Origin: Flagellimonas zhangzhouensis
Lineage (GTDB): Bacteria; Bacteroidota; Bacteroidia; Flavobacteriales; Flavobacteriaceae
Direction of reading: 5' to 3'
DNA: 64,000 nt
Assembly: GCF_900102925.1 (NCBI RefSeq)
Contig: NZ_FNKI01000001.1
Coordinates: 620,001-684,000, forward strand
Numbering within the stretch: the first letter of the stretch is position 1; the number at the start of each line of letters is the position of its first letter. The position numbers and the translations under genes were made by a program. This document shows, in pieces, positions 26,451 through 35,316 of this stretch. The notes below the pieces were generated by a model, which was not told where the DNA came from, made no database searches, and was given only the letters and a program-made list of their open reading frames with translations.

Positions 26451-27950
26451 ATGTCCTTAAAAGCATTTGCCGCCAGAATCTTTGCCAAAAGAATAGCCCA
26501 AAAAACCTCTAAATGGGTCAATAGCCCTGTTGAATCGCAGGAAAAAGTATTCAAGGAGCTTATCGCTCAGGCAGCCAACACCCAATTTGGAAGAGACCAC
26601 AACTTTGGGTCAATTTCATCATATAGTGATTTTGCAAAACAAGTGCCTATCCGTGATTACGAAGAATTAAAAGGATATGTGCAGCAAATCATAGATGGCA
26701 AGGAAGATGTGCTTTGGCCTGGTAAGCCCATTTATTTTGCCAAAACTTCGGGAACGACTTCTGGAGCCAAGTATATACCGATAACCAAAGAGTCCATAAA
26801 AAATCAGGTAGAAGCATCAAGAAATGCCATACTCAACTACATTCATGAAACAGGCAATGCCGATTTTGTGGACGGTAAAATGATTTTTTTGCAGGGCAGT
26901 CCCATTTTGGAAGATAAAGGAGGCATCAAACTTGGTAGACTTTCAGGGATTTCGGCTCATTATGTACCTAATTACCTTCAAAAGAATCGATTGCCCAGCT
27001 GGGAAACCAATTGCATTGAAGATTGGGAAACCAAAGTGGATAAGATTATTGAAGAAACCGAAAATGAAAACATGACGGTGATAGCTGGAATTCCATCTTG
27101 GGTGCAGATGTATTTTGAAAAGTTGAATGCCAAAACAGGAATGAAGGTTGGAAACCTATTTAAGGAGTTCCAATTGTTCATTTACGGAGGGGTTAACTAT
27201 GAACCCTATCGAGCAAAATTTGAAAACCTGATTGGTAGAAAAGTGGACAGTATTGAATTATTCCCTGCCAGCGAAGGATTTTTTGCCTATCAAAATTCCC
27301 AAAAGGATAAAGGCATGCTATTGCTCTTAAATTCAGGGATATTTTATGAGTTTGTGCGAGCTGATGAGTTTTTTGATGAGGGTCCTAAGCGTTTGACCAT
27401 TTCAGAAGTAGAATTGGATGTGGATTATGCTATGATAATTTCGAGCAATGCGGGATTGTGGGGGTACAACCTTGGAGATACCATTCGGTTTATTTGTAAA
27501 AAACCTTACAAAGTTGTGGTATCGGGCAGAATCAAGCATTTTATATCAGCTTTTGGTGAACATGTTATTGCTAAAGAAGTTGAAGAAGCCCTTCAATTGG
27601 CCATTGCACAGACCGATGCCTTGGTAAATGAATTTACCGTGGCGCCGCAAACAAGCCCAGAAGATGGAGAACTTCCTTATCATGAATGGTTAATTGAATT
27701 TGAAAAACAACCTTCTGATGCTAATAAGTTTTCTAGCATTATTGAAGAAAGCATGAAAAAACAAAATAGCTATTATTTTGATTTGATTGACGGCCACATT
27801 CTTCAACCTTTAAAAATTACTCTAATTAAACCCAACGGTTTTCAAGAATACATGAAATCTATTGGCAAATTTGGAGGTCAAAACAAAGTACAACGGCTTG
27901 CTAATAACCGTAAAGTGGCAGACGGGCTTCAGTCATTTAAAATTAGTTAG
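26451..27950 (+). CDS. GH3 auxin-responsive-promoter family protein (acyl-adenylate/amide synthetase fold)
   Basis: This 499-residue protein has the GH3 fold of the firefly-luciferase superfamily. The P-loop-like nucleotide motif is FAKTSGTTSGAKYIPIT. Other family motifs are LFPASEGFFAYQ and YNLGDTIRFI, and SGRIKHFISAFGEH marks the mobile C-terminal domain. Plant GH3 enzymes conjugate amino acids to hormones; bacterial homologues in Bacteroidota have no established substrate. It starts immediately after the M23 stop codon and is followed by the DUF6909 gene, an arrangement common in flavobacteria. Confidence 0.9.
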   Translation: MSLKAFAARIFAKRIAQKTSKWVNSPVESQEKVFKELIAQAANTQFGRDHNFGSISSYSDFAKQVPIRDYEELKGYVQQIIDGKEDVLWPGKPIYFAKTSGTTSGAKYIPITKESIKNQVEASRNAILNYIHETGNADFVDGKMIFLQGSPILEDKGGIKLGRLSGISAHYVPNYLQKNRLPSWETNCIEDWETKVDKIIEETENENMTVIAGIPSWVQMYFEKLNAKTGMKVGNLFKEFQLFIYGGVNYEPYRAKFENLIGRKVDSIELFPASEGFFAYQNSQKDKGMLLLLNSGIFYEFVRADEFFDEGPKRLTISEVELDVDYAMIISSNAGLWGYNLGDTIRFICKKPYKVVVSGRIKHFISAFGEHVIAKEVEEALQLAIAQTDALVNEFTVAPQTSPEDGELPYHEWLIEFEKQPSDANKFSSIIEESMKKQNSYYFDLIDGHILQPLKITLIKPNGFQEYMKSIGKFGGQNKVQRLANNRKVADGLQSFKIS

Positions 27951-27999
27951 CTCACCAAAGAGTACTTTTCATAGGAATTCCCTTATTTTGCCTTTAGAT

Positions 28000-29688
28000 A
28001 TGATGGCAACAGAAGTAAAACAAACTACTAGGGCTCAGGAGTCCACTAATGCTATTGAGCGTTTGTACATCACCATGCGACATTTGCTTAATCGCGGATT
28101 TTATAAACCTTCGGGAGTTTCGGGCAATGCCTTGCGCAATGCTCTTTTGCTATTGCGTCCAGAAATTTATGGAACCATCGCAGAAGACAAAGCGGAACTC
28201 AATGGATTAATTTATGTTTTGGAACGACTTCCCGATGGTATCGAGGAATGCCGATACATCAATCTTACTTCGGATGAGGGTTTTGCAAAATCACACCTAA
28301 AACCCATTGTACCCCCAAAACGAAGACGCAATTGCTATCGCATCGACGATGAGCAAATGAATATTGAGATCACACGTGGTCGAAGCGATATTTATGATAT
28401 TCTAACTCACCTTACTTTTTTATACATCGAATCTGGAAAGATTTGTAAGCGGGTTTTGGTGGAGGATGGAACCGCAACTATTCGTGATTGGGATAAGTTG
28501 ACCGAGTTTGTGCTGAGCGAGGAAAAAACCAATGACGAAAGAGAAGTCGCCATGATTCATGCCGCCAATATTTTAGGGCGCACTTTTGATGAGGTAGTCG
28601 ATATTCAGGATAAACTTAAAACTGCACAGGATCCAGACCGTTTTTTGAACTTGATCTTTTGGTTGGGCAAACTGGCCATTGAGGAGGAAACTACCAAGGA
28701 GAAAAGGACCATCACTTTCAGCCCACTATTAAGAGAGCGGTTAGGCCATCACTTACATGGCGAAAAATGGGCCACCAAAATAAAGCAGACCCTTAAGGAA
28801 CATAATCTTTTACATCGTCCGCTACATATTATCAGTGCCAATATGCATAGTGTAATGAACTCTCTTTTTGCCAAAAAGGCATTATCAGAGGAATTTCCAG
28901 AAACCAATTCATTAGAGATATTTGAAGCCTTGAGTTCCGAAAAGAACAAGGCACTCAATAAAAAGGTAAAGTCACATGCTGAAAGTAATGGGATGATCTT
29001 TATAGATGATGAATCAGGGGCGAACATTGATGTACAGATATTTGATACCGCAAAGTTTGCCAATGGTAGTTGTTGTTTTGAACTTGCTGAAGGAATTTCC
29101 GAAGCGGAAAAACCCGTTATATTTGTAATGGACTATGCTTTCGGGGAGCAAGCCTATGAAACCATTGATGAATTAATGAAACCCTTAAAAGAGGATGGCA
29201 AAAACCATTTTTTAAATGTGGATTCGGCATCGATTATGGGGAAAGCAGGTATTTTGGAAGGAGGCAAAGGGGATTTGATGATTCCTTCCGCCCATATTTT
29301 TGAAGGTACGGCAGACAACTATCCGTTTCACAATGAACTTTGTGCATCAGATTTTGAAGGCAATGGCTTAAAAGTTTTGGAGGGCACCATGGTTACGGTT
29401 TTGGGGACCTCGCTTCAAAATAAGGACATACTCCAGTTTTTTTATGAATCAACATGGAATGTGATAGGCTTGGAGATGGAGGGCGTACATTACCAAAAGG
29501 CAATTCAATCAGCATCCAGAATTAGAAAAAGTATAAAAAAGGATGTAAAAGTGCGTTATGCATACTACGCATCTGACAATCCCTTGGAAACTGGAAGCAC
29601 ATTGGCTTCTGGTGGATTGGGAACAACAGGGGTAAAACCCACCTATTTGATAACAGACAGGATTTTAAAACAAATATTCAACACATAG
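28000..29688 (+). CDS. DUF6909 family protein with nucleoside-phosphorylase-like C-terminus
   Basis: This 562-residue protein follows the GH3 gene. The N-terminal half is helical and Arg-rich (AIERLYITMRHLLNRGFYKP, then PKRRRNCYRIDDEQ). The C-terminal half contains GLEMEGVHYQKA (E492-M-E494-G) and, about 30 residues later, YYASDNPLE (S525-D526-N). These resemble the ribose-binding MEG and the catalytic Asp motifs of the nucleoside phosphorylase/MTA nucleosidase fold. Family membership is recalled; the enzymatic idea is my inference. The tandem ATG at 28000/28003 is preferred over an upstream TTG that would overlap the GH3 gene. Confidence 0.75.
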   Translation: MMATEVKQTTRAQESTNAIERLYITMRHLLNRGFYKPSGVSGNALRNALLLLRPEIYGTIAEDKAELNGLIYVLERLPDGIEECRYINLTSDEGFAKSHLKPIVPPKRRRNCYRIDDEQMNIEITRGRSDIYDILTHLTFLYIESGKICKRVLVEDGTATIRDWDKLTEFVLSEEKTNDEREVAMIHAANILGRTFDEVVDIQDKLKTAQDPDRFLNLIFWLGKLAIEEETTKEKRTITFSPLLRERLGHHLHGEKWATKIKQTLKEHNLLHRPLHIISANMHSVMNSLFAKKALSEEFPETNSLEIFEALSSEKNKALNKKVKSHAESNGMIFIDDESGANIDVQIFDTAKFANGSCCFELAEGISEAEKPVIFVMDYAFGEQAYETIDELMKPLKEDGKNHFLNVDSASIMGKAGILEGGKGDLMIPSAHIFEGTADNYPFHNELCASDFEGNGLKVLEGTMVTVLGTSLQNKDILQFFYESTWNVIGLEMEGVHYQKAIQSASRIRKSIKKDVKVRYAYYASDNPLETGSTLASGGLGTTGVKPTYLITDRILKQIFNT

Positions 29689-29694
29689 AAGGGT

Positions 29695-30744
29695 ATGGCA
29701 GACCAACCAGTAAATCAGAATAATTCAGATGAAATAGATTTGGGACAATTGTTTCAGATGATTGGAAATGCGTTCCAGAAATTCTTCAATTTTATAGCGA
29801 GTATTTTTAAAGGAATCTTCCATGTTTTCATGCTACTCCTTCTTTTTATTCAGAAGAACATAGTTATAATTGCGGCAGCCGTTATTATAGGAGGTGTCGG
29901 TGGATTTGTTTTGGATAAATTGACACCAACAAAATATGTCTCCAAGATGGTTGTGGAACCCAATTTTAATAGTGTTCAACAACTTTATAATAATATTTCA
30001 TTTTATAACGACCTAGCAGAAGCTCAAGATTCTGTTGCTTTGGCCACCGCATTGAATATTACAGAGAGAGAGGCAGCTACTATAAAGGAGATTTTTACTG
30101 ACTCCTATTCAGATGAAAATCAAAAAATTAAGCTGTTCGATGAATTTATTCGAGAATTGGATACAACTACAATTAAAACAATTGATTTTCAAAATTATCT
30201 CGAAAATTTTAATTCGATGGATGCCAGGTTTCATCAAATTTCTGTGATAAGCACCAACAATAGAGTTGCTAAAAAAACGCAGCCTTCGATTATCAATTCC
30301 ATTTCGGTGAACGAATATTTTAAGTTACAAAAAAGAATCAACGATGAAAACTTATCTATGCAAGACACCATTTACAGAAAACAAATGGTTGAAATAGACT
30401 CTTTACAAAGCTTGTACAGAACGGTTTTAGTAAAAGAGGCGGATAAACCCATGCAAGGTACCAGTATAAATTTGGCTGAATCTGGGGAATCACAAAGTCG
30501 CGAACTGGCCCTTATTCAAGAAAAGGACGTTTTAAAAGAAAAAATGGTTGCCTTGAACAGAGAACGTGCAAATAAATCTACAATAATTAATGTCATAAGT
30601 GATTTTCCTGCGCGAGGGGTTGAGATGAAGGGTATTTTGAATAGTTACAAATTTAAGCTTCCAATTGTTTTACTATCATTGGTTTTTGGAATTTTATGGA
30701 TATTGCACCTAAACAGATTTTTGAAAAAGTATAGAGAAGAATAA
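29695..30744 (+). CDS. Wzz-like chain-length determinant / polysaccharide co-polymerase
   Basis: This 349-residue inner-membrane protein has two membrane segments: a long hydrophobic block around residues 38-75 (NIVIIAAAVIIGGVGGFVLD) and a second near 318-340 (FKLPIVLLSLVFGILWILHL). A periplasmic helical region lies between them (MQDTIYRKQMVEIDSLQSLY and the ELALIQEKDVLKEKMVALNR coil). That topology is typical of Wzz/PCP proteins that set glycan chain length. It has no kinase domain. It lies 6 bases after the DUF6909 gene and 4 bases before rfbD, and so begins the polysaccharide locus. Confidence 0.75.
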   Translation: MADQPVNQNNSDEIDLGQLFQMIGNAFQKFFNFIASIFKGIFHVFMLLLLFIQKNIVIIAAAVIIGGVGGFVLDKLTPTKYVSKMVVEPNFNSVQQLYNNISFYNDLAEAQDSVALATALNITEREAATIKEIFTDSYSDENQKIKLFDEFIRELDTTTIKTIDFQNYLENFNSMDARFHQISVISTNNRVAKKTQPSIINSISVNEYFKLQKRINDENLSMQDTIYRKQMVEIDSLQSLYRTVLVKEADKPMQGTSINLAESGESQSRELALIQEKDVLKEKMVALNRERANKSTIINVISDFPARGVEMKGILNSYKFKLPIVLLSLVFGILWILHLNRFLKKYREE

Positions 30745-30748
30745 GACA

Positions 30749-31525
30749 ATGGATAGAATTTTGGTATTGGGCTCTGGGGGACAATTGGGCAAGACAATAG
30801 AAGAATTTTCTGCGGAGCACTCTAATCTTAAGTTTATATTTAAAAATTCGAAAGAAATAGACATAACCGATGAAAAGAAAATAATTGATTTAATTGCAAC
30901 AGGTAATTTTGATTATTGTGTTAACTGTGCGGCATACACAAATGTTGAACAGGCAGAAATAAACCCTACTCCTGCATTTAGGATTAATGCTGATGCCGTA
31001 AAAACTCTAGCTATAGCTTGTCGTTCGGAAGATGTTTCTTTGATTCAAATTTCAACTGATTATGTTTTTGATGGCACCAAAGGTTTTCCCTATACAACAG
31101 AAGACAAAACGAATCCTATCAATCAATATGGAAAATCTAAATTACTAGGGGAGGAAAATATCCGTAAAATATTACCCAACCATTTTATTATTCGAACATC
31201 ATGGTTATATAGTAAGAAGTATGGGCATAATTTTTACCGCACAATTTTGAAAAAAGCCCAAGAAGGAGCTGAATTAAGAATTACAGATGAACAAATAGGG
31301 TGCCCAACCAATACAGAAACATTGACCAAGTTTATTCTTGATGAAGTAATACAAGGCAATATTAAATATGGCACATATCATGTAACGGATGATGTTCCCA
31401 TGACTTGGTATGATTTTGCTAAGCAAATATTAAAGGAGAATGATCTATCAAACAGGGTCAAACTTGTTTTAGATAGGAATTATCGTACTTTCGCTCGAAG
31501 ACCGAAGAACAGTGTTCTAAGTTAA
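30749..31525 (+). CDS. rfbD: dTDP-4-dehydrorhamnose reductase (short C-terminus)
   Basis: This 258-residue SDR enzyme carries out the last step of dTDP-L-rhamnose synthesis. The motifs are LVLGSGGQLGKTIEE (NAD(P)H binding), STDYVFDGTKGFPYTTEDK and YGKSKLLGE (catalytic Tyr/Lys). RPKNSVLS is the conserved C-terminal Ser/Leu motif, but the protein stops directly after it. Family members usually continue for about 25 more residues. No downstream frame restores a convincing extension. It is clustered with rfbB, rfbA and rfbC. Confidence 0.92.
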   Translation: MDRILVLGSGGQLGKTIEEFSAEHSNLKFIFKNSKEIDITDEKKIIDLIATGNFDYCVNCAAYTNVEQAEINPTPAFRINADAVKTLAIACRSEDVSLIQISTDYVFDGTKGFPYTTEDKTNPINQYGKSKLLGEENIRKILPNHFIIRTSWLYSKKYGHNFYRTILKKAQEGAELRITDEQIGCPTNTETLTKFILDEVIQGNIKYGTYHVTDDVPMTWYDFAKQILKENDLSNRVKLVLDRNYRTFARRPKNSVLS

Positions 31526-31573
31526 AAGGTCTAAATGCAACGAAAACCCCTAAGTTAAACTTAATTTAAGTTT

Positions 31574-32629
31574 GTGGAAATAAAAGATAAAAAAGTTCTA
31601 ATAACAGGAGGAGCAGGCTTTATTGGGTCACATGTAGTCAGAAGGTTTGTGGAAAATTATAAGGACTATCAAATTTTTAATTTGGATGCACTTACCTATG
31701 CAGGTAATCTTGAAAACTTAAAAGATGTTGAGGAAAAGGACAATTATACTTTTATAAAAGGGGACATTACCAATATTGAATTCTTAAGTGCTCTTTTCGA
31801 AATAGAAAGATTTGATGGAATAATTCATTTAGCCGCCGAATCACATGTTGATAGATCAATATCCGAACCACTAGCATTCGTTAAAACAAATGTTCTTGGA
31901 ACAGTTAATTTATTGAATCTTGCCATTAAGTGTGCAAAAGAGAATCCAGATTTTCGATTTTATCATGTTAGTACAGATGAGGTTTACGGTGCATTGGGAG
32001 ATACTGGTTTTTTTACAGAAACGACCCCATACAGTCCAAACTCTCCATATTCAGCTTCAAAAGCAAGTTCAGACCACTTTGTTAGAGCTTATGGAGAAAC
32101 ATTTGGATTACCCTTTGTGGTATCAAACTGTTCCAACAATTATGGACCCAACCATTTCCCCGAAAAATTGATACCATTGTTCATCAACAACATTATCAAC
32201 AATAAGCCATTGCCCGTTTATGGGGATGGTAATTATACAAGGGATTGGCTATATGTAATAGATCATGCGAGGGCAATTGATCTAATATTTCACCATGGAA
32301 AAAATGGTGAAACCTATAATATAGGTGGATTCAATGAATGGAAGAACATTGATTTGGTAAGGTTGTTATGTGGTTTAATGGATAAAAAATTAGGCAGAAA
32401 GGTAGGCGAATCAGAAGAGTTGATCACCTATGTAAAAGACAGACCAGGGCATGACTTAAGATATGCTATTGACGCAAGTAAAATAAATAAAGAGTTGGGT
32501 TGGAAACCAACCGTAACCTTTGAGGAGGGGCTAGAAATAACCATTGATTGGTATTTTGACAACCAAAATTGGTTGGACCATGTGACTTCAGGCGATTATA
32601 AAGACTACTACAAGAAGCAATATCAATAA
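31574..32629 (+). CDS. rfbB: dTDP-glucose 4,6-dehydratase
   Basis: This 351-residue extended SDR enzyme makes dTDP-4-keto-6-deoxyglucose. The NAD motif is LITGGAGFIGSHV, the catalytic motif is STDEVYG with SPYSASKASSDHFV (Tyr-x3-Lys), and SNNYGPNHFPEKLIP is the substrate loop. RDWLYVIDHARAI and RPGHDLRYAIDASK are also diagnostic. The start codon is GTG at 31574, since no ATG precedes the nucleotide-binding motif. It is part of the rfbDBAC group. Confidence 0.97.
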   Translation: MEIKDKKVLITGGAGFIGSHVVRRFVENYKDYQIFNLDALTYAGNLENLKDVEEKDNYTFIKGDITNIEFLSALFEIERFDGIIHLAAESHVDRSISEPLAFVKTNVLGTVNLLNLAIKCAKENPDFRFYHVSTDEVYGALGDTGFFTETTPYSPNSPYSASKASSDHFVRAYGETFGLPFVVSNCSNNYGPNHFPEKLIPLFINNIINNKPLPVYGDGNYTRDWLYVIDHARAIDLIFHHGKNGETYNIGGFNEWKNIDLVRLLCGLMDKKLGRKVGESEELITYVKDRPGHDLRYAIDASKINKELGWKPTVTFEEGLEITIDWYFDNQNWLDHVTSGDYKDYYKKQYQ

Positions 32630-32641
32630 AGCCAGAGAAAT

Positions 32642-33514
32642 ATGAAAGGAATCATTTTGGCGGGAGGTTCGGGAACTAGATTACATCCGTTAACCTTATC
32701 CGTAAGCAAGCAGTTAATGCCAATCTACGACAAGCCAATGATTTACTACCCATTGTCGACGTTAATGTATTCAGGGATTAGGGAAATTCTAATTATTTCA
32801 ACCCCCAAAGACCTTCCTCTTTTTAAGGAACTTTTAGGAAATGGCAAAAAGTATGGTTGCAGTTTCTCCTATGCAGTACAAGAAGCACCAAATGGTTTGG
32901 CAGAAGCTTTTATCATTGGAGAAAAGTTTATCGGGGAAGATAAGGTAGCTTTGATTCTTGGTGACAATATTTTTTATGGGTCAGGTTTGTCAAAACTGTT
33001 ACAAGGGAACAACGATCCTGAAGGAGGTGTTATTTATGCTTATCGGGTTCACGATCCAGAGCGGTATGGCGTTGTTGAGTTTGACATAGAAGGAAAGGCT
33101 ATAAGCATAGAAGAAAAACCGCTTGAACCCAAATCCAATTTTGCGGTTCCGGGCATTTATTTTTATGATAATGACGTGGTTTCAATAGCCAAAAACATTA
33201 AACCAAGTCCCAGAGGTGAACTTGAGATTACCGATATAAATAAGGAATACTTGAAGAGGGGTACCCTTAATGTAAGTATTTTGGATAGGGGAACAGCTTG
33301 GTTGGATACTGGTACCTTCCAATCCTTAATGCAAGCTTCACAGTTTGTTGAAGTTATTGAAGAAAGACAAGGTTTAAAAATCGGGGCCATTGAAGCCGCT
33401 GCTTTTGAAATGGGCTATATTAACACACGGCAATTTAAGGTTCTTGCGGAGCCACTCATGAAAAGTGGCTATGGTAAAAATCTTTTGGGAATATTGAACA
33501 ATGAGAATTTATGA
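32642..33514 (+). CDS. rfbA: Glucose-1-phosphate thymidylyltransferase
   Basis: This 290-residue nucleotidyltransferase makes dTDP-glucose from glucose-1-phosphate and dTTP. The motif [16 protein letters not shown], the substrate residues in [20 protein letters not shown], and LGDNIFYG are all present. The length is standard. It overlaps rfbC by four bases (ATGA), which indicates translational coupling. It opens the dTDP-L-rhamnose pathway feeding the glycan locus. Confidence 0.98.
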   Translation: MKGIILAGGSGTRLHPLTLSVSKQLMPIYDKPMIYYPLSTLMYSGIREILIISTPKDLPLFKELLGNGKKYGCSFSYAVQEAPNGLAEAFIIGEKFIGEDKVALILGDNIFYGSGLSKLLQGNNDPEGGVIYAYRVHDPERYGVVEFDIEGKAISIEEKPLEPKSNFAVPGIYFYDNDVVSIAKNIKPSPRGELEITDINKEYLKRGTLNVSILDRGTAWLDTGTFQSLMQASQFVEVIEERQGLKIGAIEAAAFEMGYINTRQFKVLAEPLMKSGYGKNLLGILNNENL

Positions 33515-34056
33515 AAGTAACAGAAACCAAGCTTAAAGGCTGTTTTATTTTAGAGCCAAGGGTTTTTGAAGACGAACGAGGTTATTTTTTTGAAAGCTTT
33601 AATCACAAAGCATTTTGTAAGGCAATTGGGCAAGAAGTAAATTTTGTTCAAGACAATCAATCATTCTCCAATAAAGGAGTTTTAAGAGGCCTACATTTTC
33701 AAAAAGGCAAACATGCCCAAGCAAAGCTTGTTCGTGTCCTAAAAGGGAGGGTTTTGGATGTTGCAGTTGATTTGCGACAAGATTCAGAAACTTATGGACA
33801 GCATGTATCCGTTGAGTTAACAAGTGATAACAATAAACAGTTGTTTATTCCCAGAGGTTTTGCACATGGGTTTGTTGTTTTGAGTGACACTGCCAAATTT
33901 ATTTACAAATGTGATAATTACTATTGCAAAATGTCTGAGGGGGGAATAAGATTTGATACTCCTGAATTAAAAATAGATTGGAAATTGGAACAAAAAGATT
34001 TGTTGCTCTCTGAAAAAGATAAGATCTTGCCAACCGCCTTACAACCATTAACATAA
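33511..34056 (+). CDS. rfbC: dTDP-4-dehydrorhamnose 3,5-epimerase
   Basis: This 181-residue cupin-fold epimerase converts dTDP-4-keto-6-deoxyglucose to the L-rhamno isomer. The features are [13 protein letters not shown], the catalytic His in [16 protein letters not shown], and [15 protein letters not shown]. The length is standard. The gene is coupled to rfbA. The next gene, cysQ, starts 12 bases later. Confidence 0.97.
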   Translation: MKVTETKLKGCFILEPRVFEDERGYFFESFNHKAFCKAIGQEVNFVQDNQSFSNKGVLRGLHFQKGKHAQAKLVRVLKGRVLDVAVDLRQDSETYGQHVSVELTSDNNKQLFIPRGFAHGFVVLSDTAKFIYKCDNYYCKMSEGGIRFDTPELKIDWKLEQKDLLLSEKDKILPTALQPLT

Positions 34057-34068
34057 AAACATTATAAT

Positions 34069-34881
34069 TTGACCTCAGCAATTTTAGACAAACAACTTTT
34101 GTTAGCTGTTCAGGCTTCCATTGAGGCTGGACAGGAGATAATGAAAATATATGATTCTGTGGATTTTGGTACGGAATTAAAGAAAGATGATTCACCTTTA
34201 ACACAAGCCGACTTGGAGTCAAATAAGGTAATCATGTCCTATTTGATAAATACAGATATTCCAATTATTAGTGAGGAGAATAAAAACCTTGACTTTGACC
34301 AAAGAAAAGATTGGGAATTATGCTGGATGGTAGATCCTTTGGACGGAACCAAGGAGTTTATCAAAAGAAATGGGGAGTTTACCGTAAATATTGCATTGAT
34401 AAGCAATTGTAAGCCTATTTTGGGTGTGATTTATGTTCCTGTAAGCAAAGAACTTTATTTAGGAAATGTTGCGCAAAACAAATCTTACAAAATTGTTCTA
34501 AATGATAGTCTGAGCCTTCCAAATGATATTTTCGCATCTGAATATTTATTGGAAACTACCACTAATTCGAATCAATCAGTTGTCCGTGTTGTGGGTAGTA
34601 GGTCCCATATGAACGAGGAAACCGAAAACTATATCCAACATTTAAAGGATGACGGAAAAGAAGTTGAAATAGTATCAAAGGGAAGTTCGCTAAAATTTTG
34701 TATCGTGGCAGAGGGAAAGGCAGATATTTATCCCAGAGTAGCCCCAACCATGGAATGGGATACGGCAGCGGGCCATGCGATATGTACAGCAATGGGATTG
34801 AAAGTAACAAATTGGGAAACAGGTGAAGATTTAAAGTATAATAAGGAAAACCTTTTGAACCCGTATTTCTTGGTAAAATAA
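34069..34881 (+). CDS. cysQ: 3'(2'),5'-bisphosphate nucleotidase CysQ
   Basis: This 270-residue inositol-monophosphatase-fold enzyme hydrolyses PAP, the by-product of PAPS-dependent sulfotransfer, to AMP. The metal-binding motifs are complete: SPLTQADLESN, ISEENK, MVDPLDGTKEFIKRNGEFTV and EWDTAAGHAI. It uses a TTG start at 34069. It heads a PAPS module (cysQ, DUF2061, cysC, cysD, cysN) inside a glycan locus with two sulfotransferases. This points to PAP removal after sulfation rather than to cysteine synthesis. Confidence 0.94.
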   Translation: MTSAILDKQLLLAVQASIEAGQEIMKIYDSVDFGTELKKDDSPLTQADLESNKVIMSYLINTDIPIISEENKNLDFDQRKDWELCWMVDPLDGTKEFIKRNGEFTVNIALISNCKPILGVIYVPVSKELYLGNVAQNKSYKIVLNDSLSLPNDIFASEYLLETTTNSNQSVVRVVGSRSHMNEETENYIQHLKDDGKEVEIVSKGSSLKFCIVAEGKADIYPRVAPTMEWDTAAGHAICTAMGLKVTNWETGEDLKYNKENLLNPYFLVK

Positions 34882-35316
34882 ATGACTCAAAAAGTATCAT
34901 ATAAAAGGCATTTAGCCAAAACAATTACTTGGAGGCTGGTAGGCACAATGGATACCATTCTACTTTCCTGGGCAATAACGGGGAATCCTTTTACGGGATT
35001 GAAAATCGGATTTGCCGAAGTAGTCACCAAAATGACACTCTATTATTTTCATGAGAGAGTTTGGTTAAAAATTGATATTGAGGAAAGTAGAAAAAGACAC
35101 ATTATAAAAACAATTACTTGGAGGATATTAGGCACTTTGGATACCATTGTCCTTTCATGGTTTATTTCTGGAAACCCTTTAACAGGATTGAAAATTGGAT
35201 TTGCTGAGGTTATTACCAAAATGATATTATATTATTTTCATGAGCGTTCTTGGTATAAGATCAATTATGGACTTGATAAAAGAAATAGAGCAAGGAAATG
35301 GAAGAGAACATCATAA
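34882..35316 (+). CDS. Tandem DUF2061 membrane protein
   Basis: This 144-residue protein is made of two consecutive DUF2061 units, residues about 8-64 and 71-127. They are identical at 44 of 57 positions. Each unit has TITWR, a TMDTILLSW-type hydrophobic segment, GNPxTGLKIGFAEV and YYFHER-W. The DUF2061 family has no known function but recurs beside PAPS-synthesis genes. The gene abuts the cysQ stop and overlaps cysC by 19 bases. A role in sulfate or nucleotide handling at the membrane is a guess from this context. Confidence 0.88.
   Translation: MTQKVSYKRHLAKTITWRLVGTMDTILLSWAITGNPFTGLKIGFAEVVTKMTLYYFHERVWLKIDIEESRKRHIIKTITWRILGTLDTIVLSWFISGNPLTGLKIGFAEVITKMILYYFHERSWYKINYGLDKRNRARKWKRTS

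Noticed and set aside
31567-31574. TAAGTTTG directly before rfbB, an exact match to the -7 consensus
   Set aside because: It overlaps the GTG start codon of rfbB, so a transcript from it would lack the start. The gene is more likely read from upstream.
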